Assembly (NCBI RefSeq): GCF_030272615.1
Contig: NC_081405.1
Location: 571,641,752 to 571,705,751, forward strand
Reading direction: 5' to 3'
Origin: Cryptomeria japonica
Taxonomy: Eukaryota; Streptophyta; Pinopsida; Cupressales; Cupressaceae
Length of the DNA stretch: 64,000 nucleotides
Part shown: positions 21,771 through 33,777 of the stretch, piece after piece
Layout: every line of letters begins with the position of its first letter
Position numbering within the stretch: the first letter of the stretch is position 1
Translations under genes and position numbers: made by a program
The notes under the pieces: generated by a model
Databases searched by the model: none
The model's input: only the letters and a program-made list of their open reading frames with translations
Told to the model about the DNA's origin: nothing

Positions 21771-24700
21771 TGTAATGCCCCGCCAGGAAACCCCGAAGGG
21801 ATTAAGCTATAACACAAGAATGGAGTGCAAAATTTTTTTTTTTAAAGTTACAATACATAAGATGCAACAAGATAGCAAAGATTCAGATTGCATAGCGAAA
21901 GACTACAACTAACACCTAAAGAGTTTCCCAACGAGATTACTTAAATTTCACAATTCACATAACTCACACAATTAATCCAATAAGCTAACTATCTTAATAA
22001 CGAGATAATTCTTAATCAGGATAATTCCTTTCCATAGAGGGAAATATAATTCACAAGCGAAGATTCATCATTAAGATCCATTCATAATCTTCATTCAAGC
22101 TTTTCGATTAAAATTACAAACCATACGTCTAACATTCCAATACACTAGGATAACATCATAACATAAGAGATCTTTCCAAGCATATTTAAATTCCTTAACA
22201 ACAACTGAGCACAATTCATTACTCTAAGTTACATTCTTTCATATTCCAACTTATTGCATTTCGAAAGACGATTACATACATGCATCTACGATAATCTCAT
22301 CTAAACCACTTAAGCATTCGATCAACATGGCATTCAAGAAAGAACTACATAAAAGCATCAAAAGCTAATTCCATTTATCCACTTAACCATTCTAACTTAA
22401 GCTAATCATACATGATAAAGCTGAATAAAGGAACATAAGAGAATACATCACATAACACCATAATGATCTCGGAGTTCACCCCTAAAGGGCTACATCTCCG
22501 GGTCTGCTCAACTGCAAGACCCCTCTGATAATTAATAAAGGTTAAGAATACAAGAGGTTACACTATACCATCCAGCCATCAAGGTGATACATAAACAATA
22601 TACAAATGACCACATCGGTCAATAAATACATAAACGATCCCTGAGAAGAACAGGATCCAGCTGAACATAATCAAATCTGAAACAAGAGGTCCATGAGAGC
22701 ATCCCCAAAACTGAGCCATCACCACCCAAGGTCTAACATGAAACCGACACTCACAAGGGCAGAGACAAAAGGATGACCCACAAAGGTACTCCTAACAGGA
22801 CAAAATGACAACACACTAGCGAACGTAGGGACAAGTGTCATCACACAACCTAGTATGGTTACCATGGCAAGTCTTCATAGGTCCCGGCCCCATACACTGG
22901 GTTACCCTGGCAACCTAATCTGAGCTTCCGGCCCATCCAAGCCTCATGTGGACCCACACATCCTCTCGTGGAGACAAGGATGATGGTTTGCCATTTCAGG
23001 CCTTCCCACAGCATGTCGAGTCTATGATAGCACTCGTCCCATGTGTGAGGCACATTATCTTATTTAGAGATTACATTCTAATCTACTTAGGTTATCACTT
23101 ATTAGACTCACTTTCGACGGGTTACCCAGCAGCCACTTTGGGCGCGGCCACCAATCGAAAGCCACTTTCCCATACGACACTAGACTAAACTCAGACGAAC
23201 TCAAAACCAAGGAATACACATGGTCAGACGAACAGAGTTCAAGAAGAGAGAAACAACCATCTGGTTAAACACGACTCAAAGATGATCACTTACTAACGGT
23301 ACTCTGACTAGAGACCTGACCAACAATGGTCAACCACAAATCAACATTCGACTCACACAAAGAGGATATGATCAAAACGACACTACCACAATACAACAGT
23401 CAACTCAGAATCGAGGACTGAAACAGGTACCTCAAATCATTCATACGACCGGGTCCTATCAAACAAAGCTCTCTTGCCATTTCATAATAAAAAGAGAATA
23501 CAGAAATTAAACTCGCAAAGGCAATAAACAGAAAAGACAATATTCAACAGATGCAATCTTTCCGAATTGATCTAATCATTAAAAGTCGATCAAGTTTTCT
23601 ACAAGATCTAAATCAGATTACAGTTATCTACCTCAACTAGGGATGAGTTGTTCTTGGTTTTCTATTGTTCTTGGTTTTCTAACTCTTGACGATTCAAGCA
23701 TCGAACAGACATATAAAGCCATAATGAGTTTTTAAACCAAATTCATATTAATAAAACTCAGATAACCATTAATCAATAAAATAAGATATTAAATCTCCAA
23801 TAAAACATCACTGACATACTGGTCCAATATCAACCTCTACAGTTTCATATTTTCCAAACCCAGATGCACTATACGGATCACGGAAATATAAGTATAAAAA
23901 GGGAATCCAAAATTAACTGTTAATTAAAGAGTATATTTATTATTCCACGATAAATGAAATATACACAATTAACAACTAAAAGTGCACAATAACTCAGTTA
24001 ATTATTAGTTAATATATAATTATTAATCTTTATTAATAAAATATATTTTACTAATAATTAATGCATTGCACTAATTCCAAATTAAAAATCGATTAGTTTA
24101 TACATATATATAAATTAATTTCCATTAATATTATATATATATAAAATAATAATTAATTGAAACTTTATTTTAAACCACAATACTTTTAATTTAATAAATT
24201 TATTTATTAATTTTTATTTTTTTTCTTAACTAAAAAAAATAATAATTAAAAAAAAGCAAATTTAAAAGAAAGAGGGGGGGGGGGGGGGGTTTCCACGTGG
24301 TCCCCCAAAGGAAGCCCACGCAGCCCCCAAAAGGGAAAGCGATGCTTCCCCAAGGGAGCACGCAGCTTTCCCTTAAGGGAGAGCTGTTGTTCCCAAAGGG
24401 AAGCACGTAGCTCCCTTGGGTGCGCAGCTCCCAAATTAACTATAAAAATTTTCTTTTTTTTTTATTTTTTTTAAAAATGATTTTCATTTTTCACACAACG
24501 CTGATTACTATGTTTTACACAGTCAAAAAAAACAGTCTCCCAGAGACTAACAGAAATTTTTTTTTTTTTTTCTTTTTTTTAAAACCAAAACCCCATAGAA
24601 ATATTTTTAAACTACCCAGAACAGGGAAGGGGAAAGATTTCTCCAAAACCAATCAGCATAATGGTCAAACAAGATTGTTCTTCACAATTTTAACATCTAA

Positions 24701-25949
24701 TCTGCCAAACCCCCAAATAAATTTCAATTTTATTTATTCTAAATCATTCTTAACAAACCAGAAATTGATTTGAAAACAAAGAATGAAATCAAAGAGGGAT
24801 AATTTCAAGATCTTATTTCCATTCCACTCTATTAATCAATCAAACTGATTTTTTCAATAACAGATTCATTTCTTTCAACCAGAACAGTAAATTCTTTTGG
24901 CAACAAGAAAACAAATCAGAGTCCTACCTTCATACGCAATCCTGGTAGAGATTTACTGAAGAGCCCAACCTACAAGCTCAAGAGTTCCTCCTCCTTCCAG
25001 AATCCCCAAATTTCATCCCCAAATCTTTTTCCAACCAAAAATTCCTCCAAAAATGTCCATCCCTCCAATTTCCCCAAATTTGGGTTATATGGAAGAGTTG
25101 ACCCCAAAAAATTCCATTTTTGGAATAAAAATTCTTATTTAAAAATAATTCACAAAATTTAATTCTTTTCTAGCTAGCAACAAATTAACTTGCTATTCAA
25201 ATCCAAAAATCGATTTCCTCATTTAACTGAATTTAATCTTTCAAATTTCAGAATCCAACAGAATGCAATTACGTCTATTGCGATTAAATACCAAACTTTC
25301 TTTTTCAACAGCATAAATAAGATGCATTAGATATTCAAAAGCAGTCATTAAATCGAATTTACTTCCAATTTAAAATAGGCAATTCATAACAACGGAAATC
25401 GCATAACGGAAGCCAGATTAATTTAACCCATTATCTTCAATGCACAAACGCAAATTTAATCAAGATAATTACTAAGGACTAATTAATCAATTAACCAAAC
25501 ACACCAGGCACGCAAATCAAGAAAGTCAACCAACAGACGACTCGCAAACCCAAACAAGAAGGGATTACCGACGATGACTGATGATGCTCACTTGAGCACG
25601 ACTAAGGTCAACTAGGGTCTTACGACCACCTAATCCAACTCTAAGGATTAAAAAGGGGTACAATCAAACCTGCACATCCAGGTGAAGGCGAACCTCGCAC
25701 TCATGCGGCATTGTACCTGAAATATCCTGCAACCAAGAGTCATACATGCATACATATATAAAATTTAATGAAAGCGTTAGCCCGATATCAATACCACGAA
25801 TTAGGTACACTAACAACTTGCATACAACTAGTGAGAAAACCACATCAACAGCGATGCATAAAATCAATCATCTGACTATAACATAATATTACGATTAACT
25901 AATCAAGATTAAACCAAGGTTAGAAATAGATTAGGGTAGGGGTACTACA
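21771..25949 (-). repeat. LARD 3' LTR (4,179 bp)
   Basis: Plus-strand ends are TGTAATGCCCC and GGGGTACTACA, a TGTA/TACA pair. It matches the solo LTR at 52672-56846 over its whole length with similar spacing of landmarks: CCTAAAGGGCTA at about 22482 and 53298, a G run at 24274-24289 and 55073-55089, and a CACGTGG box just after. It contains no gene. Confidence 0.9.
24274..24432. repeat. Poly-G, CACGTG box and inverted-repeat array in LARD LTR
   Basis: Sixteen G are followed by CCACGTGG and then about 130 bp in which GGGAAGC/GGGAGC alternates with GCTTCCC/GCTCCC. The RNA could fold into several alternative hairpins. The solo LTR has an array of similar design but different sequence at the same position. 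Confidence 0.8.
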
Positions 25950-25965
25950 TTCTCCCCCCCTAGGT
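25950..25965 (-). promoter_or_regulatory. LARD polypurine tract
   Basis: The reverse complement reads CTAGGGGGGGAGAA directly before TGTAGTACCCC, the LTR start. This sets the orientation of the element as leftwards. Confidence 0.85.
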
Positions 25966-28900
25966 TCCGACTTACTCCTGGAAGTCGTAAGGCTAGATGG
26001 AGAACATGTCGTACGCATCAGCCCTGAAACTCATTCAACAAAGATCAAATTGCACATAGAAATCTTTCCATAAATAAATAAAATATTAATGCAAAATCCT
26101 TTACAAACGCCATTATCCATTGGCAAAATACATCTAAAACCATACATTCCTTACAATATTCTAGGAATTATCCACAATCATAGCAGAAAAACAGGAATTT
26201 TCTTCCATTCATTACACCAAATTAGCATTACAAAGAGGTAAACAACAATTACCATAATCATCGACCAAAAATGACAAGGAACATGCCATAATGATCCATT
26301 TTCCTTTACCAATCCATCTTTATCATAAGATTTAATAACATAGAACTAGCTCAAAATATCAGTTTCTACAACCAAATTAGCTTTCATGAAATAAGAGCAA
26401 CGTAAATAACTCAATTGATTACACTTGCCAGGCATAAGAAAACCTTTCCAAAGACTATGTCCCATAACATAGCGACAAGTTAACACAATTTACTCCATGA
26501 TACAAATAATAACCATCCACATAACTGGAATGCATAACATAAAAGGCCACATGTGAGCATGTCTAATGCTCGGTCAAGGATAACATGCACGATCAGCATC
26601 TCTATGCTTGATCTCAGAACAACAATATGATCATAAAAAATCCAATATCTCACTCAAGGACTCGATGGTGCTAGGCACACCATAGCGGTGCTACCTTCCA
26701 TACAAGACCTTTGTGAACATCCCTTGTTGAACAAGATGGTTAGCCTCCAAGAGATAGTCACCACACATAGGTAGGTAGTGGGTACTAGCTGCGTCACAGC
26801 CTCACATACCCCCTATCCTCACGGTTCCCTATATCAACTTCCTCGCACACACTCTACCAATTCCGTATCATACGTCCTTGGAGAGGAATTTCACATTTCG
26901 ACACAAGACCAGCATTCGAAAACAATAATGATAAACCAGTTTAGCCACCAAAGTACAGATGAATAAAGATAATAAATCATCAATTCCAACAATAAGGTAA
27001 GAAAATAATCTGGAATTTCAACACCAAATCAAAGTGCAAAAGATCACAAGATCGTGGCCAAACCTTCAAAGTCAAGGTAAAATAAGTTGTTGATCCCCAA
27101 AGAAATATAAAGAATATCACAACTGCACATAACAGCACTGTGTGACTAGCATCTAGCCACCAACGAGGAAGGAAGGAACAACTGACTAGCTATTGCAGTA
27201 GCTCATCATGTGGTGCGACATAGTCACACTATCCACATGGCATGGCGGTGTGCACCTCGACATCACCCCGCATCACGTCGTCACGTGGCATGGAAATACC
27301 CCAAGTGGAGAAAACACACAATGGACGTATCCTGCATGGTAGTGCACCTCGCGGAAAAAGCACGCGCAAGTCACATCCTGCATAGCGACGTATCTAGAAG
27401 GATACTCGTCGTAAGTCAGAGGTATACATGACTATGGTCCACCCACATGCCCACCAACACAAACTAACTGGCAGCACAAGTGAGTAAACCTACCTTTCAT
27501 GAAGACAAGGCAAAGGATCCTCCAAATCATACCATCACTATACACAAGAATCACCATCCAAACTGCTCAAATAAGGAAGAGGAATAGGCTGACACACATA
27601 AACCTATAAATAGGTTCATCAAAGGGAAAGTATTGAGTACACCTTGATACAGTTTAGTAGTACAACTATATCATTCCTCGAAGTAGAGAAGCTAAAGTCG
27701 CTTCGCGCCGACATTACTCGTACGCCAATCCATACTATTCAAGGAACGGTCGCTTCGAATACTACCCCTTAACATACTGAGTTACCCACAACCCGAGGTT
27801 TGGTACTCAACAGGGAAACAAATAAGCAACATCACATAAACAGTATGGTTTCCCATACTCATAAGCAACATATCCTCCATGGTTGATTACTTCACCAATC
27901 CATGGGCACAAATAATAAGCACTGGTTTCTCACAATACACACAAATACACCAATACTGGTTTAGTCACATTTACGGGGAGTACTTTTCAGTATGCTAACA
28001 TCTATACAAGGAAGATTCCAATTATGCTTTCTATATAATTAACTGAATCAAGTTTACTCTAGATTCAAGTACTTAAATTATTAACAATTCACAATTACAT
28101 AAGGAAATAACATCATTCCTATATCTTTCTCGAATCTCACTAAGCATTCATAATTAAATTACTAGCTAAGCAAATTCATTTCTAAAGCTTAAGACTTTCA
28201 TCTATCACTATGGAGCCAAAGCAAACACACGATTTCACATGTTTTATAAACATTCTATTTAAATCAACGCATTCTTTAATACCATTTCTAAAAATCTTAT
28301 GATTAGGCAAGGAGAAGGGAAAGAGAGTTTGATAACCAAACTATTTCCTACAAAAAAAATGCAAGATCAAACAAGATCACGCTACATAATATCACATTTC
28401 TCACGATGAGTCTATCATTTAAATACACGGTTTTTATTTCGCTACCGTTTAGAAGGATGACAATCAGTCTCACAAAACATTTCCAATAATTATGGTTGCA
28501 ACAAGAGGTTCTAGTTTTCCAAACGAAGCAGAGATCAAGACATGCAATCTTTTCGGTAATGCAAGACCTCTTAAGAACACTCACTTAAATAATACAATAC
28601 AGACACATGTCATAATTTGCAACCTATTAGAGAAGATCACATTACGATCAAAGATAAGCAAAGAGCTATTACCCAAATAAAACATATTAATGCATGCACA
28701 TCAAACAAGCTTTTCCATTCGCACTTTCTAAACACATTAAGGTAATTATATATACCCAAAAGCGAGTTCAATGGAGCATTTGCTAAAATAAATCTTCAAT
28801 CAAACTAGTTTAATGAAACACATAAGGCAATCTTTCGGAGAGCACATAAAACAATCTTTTAGGGAACACATTAATACTCTCTCGAAGCTACAATAACATG

Positions 28901-29658
28901 CCCTTTTTGATACTTCTTCTACAACTAAGCAGTTTCACATAATTCCACTATTCGCATAGAAATGCACCTTACTAAGGTAGGATTTAATCATGCTACTCCT
29001 ACAAGATACACATGGAGAATTATTTAAACGTACACATACAGTTTTCTCCCATTCACCCAAAATAAATTTTCAAACCCATAGCCCTTTAATAATCTAAAAA
29101 CATAGGCATCATAAAGCTCACACAAGGGTTCAAGAAATCACACTCCTTTCTCTTGCAACAAGAAACTCAAATCAAAGATAATTACACATATCCTAATCAT
29201 TTTAATTTCCAGAAGAGAGAGAGGAATGGTGATGATCATTTAATTTTCTACAAAATAAGCATACAATAATTGCCATATAAGTCCTTCAAATGGACAACAT
29301 TAAGCTAGATCATAATCTTAAACAAACATAATACGCACTTTCAGATTCAAGACAAGCACGGACCAATCCAAATGGGTTAGTCTAAAGAGTACAACGCTCA
29401 ATAAGGGAAGGTACATACGACCCTCTTTCAAGATAAGAGTAATCGTAGACCAAGACATCAATAAGCAACAATGCACAAATAAGCACTCAAACACCAACAT
29501 CAAGAAGGTGAAAACAAGGTGTGAACACAAACGTTCCACACAAGCTAAGGTCTGCTCAATCACTCACATGCAAAAGGAGGACAAGCATACACATAAGGCC
29601 GATACACCTCACACCAATAGAGGGCACACGCGACACCAGAGATCCCAATGTTTGCAAC
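25966..29658 (-). mobile_element. LARD internal region, non-coding
   Basis: About 3.7 kb. The longest open frames are under 85 codons and show no Gag, protease, RT or integrase motif on either strand. The composition is uniform and A-rich on the plus strand. Its role, if any, would be to carry packaging and priming signals. Confidence 0.75.
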
Positions 29659-29671
29659 ATGGGCTCTGATA
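29659..29671 (-). promoter_or_regulatory. Truncated LARD primer-binding site at the element end
   Basis: The minus strand starts TATCAGAGCCC and lacks the TGG that would complete the initiator-Met site. It lies directly against the AAAAT duplication with no LTR between. Confidence 0.8.
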
Positions 29672-29676
29672 AAAAT

Positions 29677-31494
29677 ACTGACCAGTTAGCCTCAGAGATC
29701 AGTTCATCTATCTCTTTAGGTGAGTTGACAGGATGTACAGCAAGTAGTTTTTCAATTTTTATTTTCTTATCAAGCTCAACAACAGCTTGCCTTCTAGCTT
29801 CAAGTCTTTTGTACAGTTATGTCGGTATTTCATCAACAACTTGCATCAAAAATTTCTTGTAAATATCCAAGTATAGGATTACACTATTTTCTACTTTCTC
29901 CTTGTCATTAGTTGATAATGAGTCATATAATCTGTTAATGTTTTTCAGCTTTTCATCCTCTATTATTTCATTTAGAAGTTTGTCAATTGGAGCAATGTTT
30001 TGTTGAGTCTTCTTCTTAGGGCTTAACTTCATCTTTGGAGTTGATTTCTTTGCAGGGGGCCTTACTGCTTGTTGTTTCTGTTTGGTTCTTCTAGGAGAAG
30101 GTGAAGATACCAGTGAAGGTTTCCTTTTTCTCTCAACTCTTTTGAATGTAGCTGGTATATCACTTTCTGAAGAAGTTCCAACCAGTGAAAGGTGAGTTTC
30201 TAGTTGAAGTGCCTCTAACTCATCTTCCGTAATACCAGTTCATTTAAGTGCATCTTCCTTAATATCTTTTGCTTGCCTGGATCCTTTTTTTAACTGTTGC
30301 TTCAACCTTTTAAACATTTTTCTTTGATTGAATTTCTTTTTCAATAGTTTCTTCACTGCCAAATACCTCTTCTTTAGGTTCATTAGGTGCTTCTAGGAGG
30401 GCTTTTGCATATGTTTCTATTTTGTGGTCATCAGCTTCATATCCCATTTCAGTAACCCAGATGGTTCTTGGGATAACTACCTCCATCCAAATTTCATCCT
30501 TCTTTATAACAAAACAGATTTCATCCTTATACTTGTTCACAATTACTTGTGACAATCTGACTCTGGTCTTCATCTGGGCCTTCAATACCTGAAAATACTC
30601 ATTTATGTTCTTTTCTCTATTCTCTCACATGTTGTTTAGTAAATCTACCAATTGTTTGCCTACCGGTATATCAAAACCAAGATTTCTGTTACCGATATCG
30701 GGTACTTGTTTGGTTATGTGTAGCATTAGACAGACAAGTAGGTTTCCAAATCTGAATGTCCCTTTTTTGTCTTTCTTTATCTTTCCCAAATTGTCAATTA
30801 GTTCATCTTTAAGCCATTCGCACACATCTATTTTTGCATTATCATTAATCATGTCATAGGCACTCTTTATGCATAGGCTAGAGACTAAGTTTAACCTATT
30901 TGCATGTGTGGTTTTGTAGCCTAAGATCATACTGATGAATCTAACATTGATATATGTTACATCATTTACCCTTAAGGATCTCTTATCAGATGTTGCACCG
31001 GTTAGGTTAATCACTACGTCATTTGAGACCTTCTTTGTTTTATCAGGTCTATTACTGATGGAGGGTAACCCTATCACAATCTTTACTGCTTCTTTTGTGA
31101 TTTTGTGAACTGAGTCCAACCAGAAGAATGCGCCATGTACCCTGCTTAGTACTACCCTTATGATATCCTTGGGAAAATCCGGGATACTAAGAATTTCACT
31201 GAAACCTAGGGTTTCTACTATCTTGTGTTCAGGTTTGATATTTTTGGATTCATCACAAATTTCATATTTATACATACTCTTGATTTTCTCATCACCTAAT
31301 TCCTCTATATGACAATGTATATACATTCTAGGGTCTTCAGCAAAAACTGCTCCTTTAGGGATTTGAGAAAATGCACCAATATTATCATCTTTCTTGGAAA
31401 TCTCAAGAACTAACTAGAATACGGGTCTAGGGTGTTTAATAACTTCGACAACAGTAGGGTTTGCAATGAATTCAGAAACAGATGAAGAAGCCAT
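29677..31494 (-). pseudogene. Element B ORF2, N-terminal part
   Basis: Starts at ATG 31494 (MASSSVSEFIANPTVVEVI), about 300 bp after the ORF1 stop. A stop near 31415 interrupts it. It then reads through a globular segment (31326-30625: KDIIRVVLSRVHGAFFWLDS, KEAVKIVIGLPSI, GATSDKRSLRVNDVTYINVR, DVCEWLKDELIDNLGKIKKD), a second segment at 30585-30310, a Lys/Pro/Ser-rich basic part and NDKEKVENSVILYL at 29940-29820. At least one frameshift lies between 30310 and 30032. Together with 20366-21770 the protein would be about 1,070 residues. I recognise no catalytic domain. The domain may be a plant transposon protein of unknown function. Confidence 0.72.
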
Positions 31495-31800
31495 AGTTAT
31501 AAATACCTTTATCTACCTTAGGAATGATTGCTTGATGAATTGCTTCACTTCTTTGCTTGAAATGCCTTCGCTCAGGAATTTTCGTGCTCTCGAAGTTTTG
31601 AATGCTCGGTGAAATGAAAATGGAGCCAAAACACTTGTTTTATAATGTTAATTTCACCAACCACCACATTTAATGCTTGTCGGTTAAGTAATGACTTAAC
31701 TTATCTGCTGGTATAGAAGTAATTTTAACTTCTCACCATCAACCAAGGGAAATAATAGCATGTTTCACATTTAATTTCCAAACCCTCAAAGGAATTTTCT

Positions 31801-32914
31801 TCAGTTAGATGAAGAGTCTCCTGTCGGTGGAGTGTTACTCTGTTATGCCGGTGGAGGAGTATTCCTATCACCATTTAGATCTGACTTTCTGATCCATTGT
31901 TTTGAGAATTCTTGTTTTACCTCTTCAACCTTTTCTTTACCCTTCAAATTAGCACCATTGCTACTTGTCGGTGATGCCTTACTTCTACAGAATTTTGCAA
32001 CATGTCCAATTTTGTTACAAGCATAACAGGTCACATTGTTTTTTCTGAATAGCCTTCCCATATCCTATGTTGGTTTGTGTTCTATACTGATTAGATAAGT
32101 GTCAAAATCTTCCACAAACATAACATCTTACATTCATTCTGCAATTCTCTGAATTATGACCAATTTTCTTGCATTTGGAACATTGACCGGTGGGTGTATT
32201 AGTGCCCTGATAATTTCTAGATCTACACTGATTTTCTCTATGGCCACACTTGTTACAGTTAAAGTATTTTCCATTAAATTTATAAACACTAGGTTATCTT
32301 ACTGGTTTTCTATGATCTTGTGTGTTTGCAGTACCAGAGCTTTCACCAATTTCAAAACCAAGGCCATTAGTGTCACCATTTGGTTTTTGATTCTTTAGCA
32401 AGTCACCAAGTTCTTTTGAGCTTTTCTTGAATTTTTCTTTGTGTTGATTTGCAGTAGCGAGTTCTCTTTCCAAGATACCTTTCTGTCTCATGAGTTCATT
32501 TGAGTCATTTTGTGCATGCATCAGATCTGTCTTCAATATATCATTTTCATAACTAAGTCTTGTGTTTTCATTTGCAGCATCATTCAGTCTTCTAGTCAAG
32601 TCTTCTTCATTCTTCTTTCTATCTTCAATTTCTTTACAAGATCTCATAGTCATATCCTGCATCTCATTCTTTGTTGTCATGTTTTCTTGTTTCAGCTTGT
32701 TTATCAGATTACTAAGAGTTTCCTTTTCATCATTCTCATTTTGCATCTTTTCACAAAGTTCTCTTCTCTTGTTTCTTGCAGTGGTAAGATTTTCTTGAAG
32801 TGCTTGAATAATATCCTGTGCAACCTTTAGATCATCTTCAAGTTTGATATTTTTCAACTTTTCTGCATCATAGTCAGAGAGAGTTGATTCTAATTGCTTC
32901 ATCAAGTTTTCCAT
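31801..32914 (-). pseudogene. Element B ORF1: coiled-coil Gag with four CCHC zinc knuckles
   Basis: Starts at ATG 32914 (MENLMKQLESTLSDYDAEKL), about 60 bp after the primer-binding site. The first 170 residues are a heptad-rich coiled coil (LEDDLKVAQDIIQALQENL, ENDEKETLSNLINKLKQEN, ENDILKTDLMHAQNDSNEL). After a stop at 32296 the same frame gives CNKCGHRENQC-type and CSKCKKIGHNSENC knuckles and a third, CYVCGRF..HLSNQY, that has a stop and a lost Cys. A shift near 32060 leads to the fourth, CYACNKIGHVAKFC. The frame ends at TGA 31803. Zinc knuckles imply RNA binding in a nucleocapsid. Four of them is more than the one or two usual in plant Gag. Confidence 0.82.
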
Positions 32915-32971
32915 CTCTACCAATGTCAAGATCTTCCTCAAGTTGTTAGGCTTCTGAAAAATAGAGGACCA

Positions 32972-32984
32972 GGCTCTAATACCA
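32972..32984 (-). promoter_or_regulatory. Element B primer-binding site
   Basis: The minus strand reads TGGTATTAGAGCC two bases after the 5' LTR. It is the initiator-Met tRNA site with one C-to-T change. Confidence 0.92.
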
Positions 32985-32986
32985 AT

Positions 32987-33772
32987 TGTTAGGATTCCCA
33001 AAGATACTGAGAGGAGGGGTGAATCAGTATCTTACTAGTTAATTAAATTTACTTGAATTAAAACATGAAAAGCATATCAATATTGTCTATCGGTAAATAG
33101 AAATAGTGCAGTAAACAAGAATAGCAAAAACCACAAGAAAACACACCATAACACAGTAGTTTAACAAGGAAACCTAGTGTGGGAAAAACCTCGGTGGGAT
33201 TTGTGACCCACAATATTCGCTTAGTGGCCAATAAGTGAATATTACTCTTACAATGGGGGCCTGCACATGCAGGAAGGTCAAGTGCCTAGAGCTCACTGCT
33301 CAATTACAAAATGGGAAGTCTCACTAACTTACAAAATGGATTATGTAAATCCAATGTCTTGTACTGCTTTAAAATAGCATCTACTATGCTAGATCCAGTA
33401 GCGGTTTTAGCTCTGCTTCATACATAAACCCTTAACCTATAATTCGCATAATAGGTTTGCCTTATTTCGCCTATCTTCTTCCTTACCAAAGGTTCTATAA
33501 TGAACTCATACATATATGAGTCATTTACAACATGTCAAGTCGGATTACAATGATTTTAAAATAATTTACAAAATATATTATAAACAAAAATCATGTCAGC
33601 CTGGGTGCCGATATACTTTCTTTCACTGTCGGTGGTCTGTGTGCCGATGTAGAGTCTATCCTTGCTGGTGCCAGTAAATTGTCTTGCCAGTGTCATAGGA
33701 TTACAAGGTTGCCATCAATGACAAAACCTTCAATCACCTACAATATCTCATTGGAGTGTGTATTTGCCAACA
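32987..33772 (-). repeat. Element B 5' LTR (786 bp)
   Basis: In element orientation it begins TGTTGGCAAATAC and ends AATCCTAACA. It is near-identical in length to the 3' LTR and carries the TTTTC duplication at 33773-33777. Confidence 0.94.
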
Positions 33773-33777
33773 TTTTC

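Larger units (their letters stand above)
21771..29671 (-). mobile_element. LARD-like non-coding LTR element with a single LTR
   Basis: Inserted in ORF2 of element B with a 5-bp duplication AAAAT at 21766-21770 and 29672-29676. It has one LTR of 4,179 bp on the left (3' LTR in its leftward orientation), a polypurine tract and a 3.7-kb internal region with no coding capacity. It stops at TATCAGAGCCC, a primer-binding site lacking its first three bases. The expected second LTR is absent. An LTR of about 4 kb and a non-coding interior of about 3.5 kb fit the large retrotransposon derivative (LARD) class described in cereals. A 4.2-kb solo copy of the same LTR is at 52672-56846. Confidence 0.87.
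19352..33772 (-). mobile_element. Element B: pol-less coding LTR retrotransposon
   Basis: Complete by its ends. LTRs are at 19352-20138 and 32987-33772, with a 5-bp duplication TTTTC at 19347-19351 and 33773-33777. It is transcribed leftwards: 5' LTR on the right, tRNA-Met primer-binding site, ORF1 (Gag), ORF2 (unknown), polypurine tract, 3' LTR. Without the nested LARD and its duplicated target it is about 6.5 kb. I find no protease, RT, RNase H or integrase motif. It must have relied on enzymes made by another element. Confidence 0.9.

Noticed and set aside
24420-24773. 117-codon Phe-rich plus-strand open frame in the LARD LTR
   Set aside because: It arises from T-rich tracts and has no counterpart in the solo LTR.
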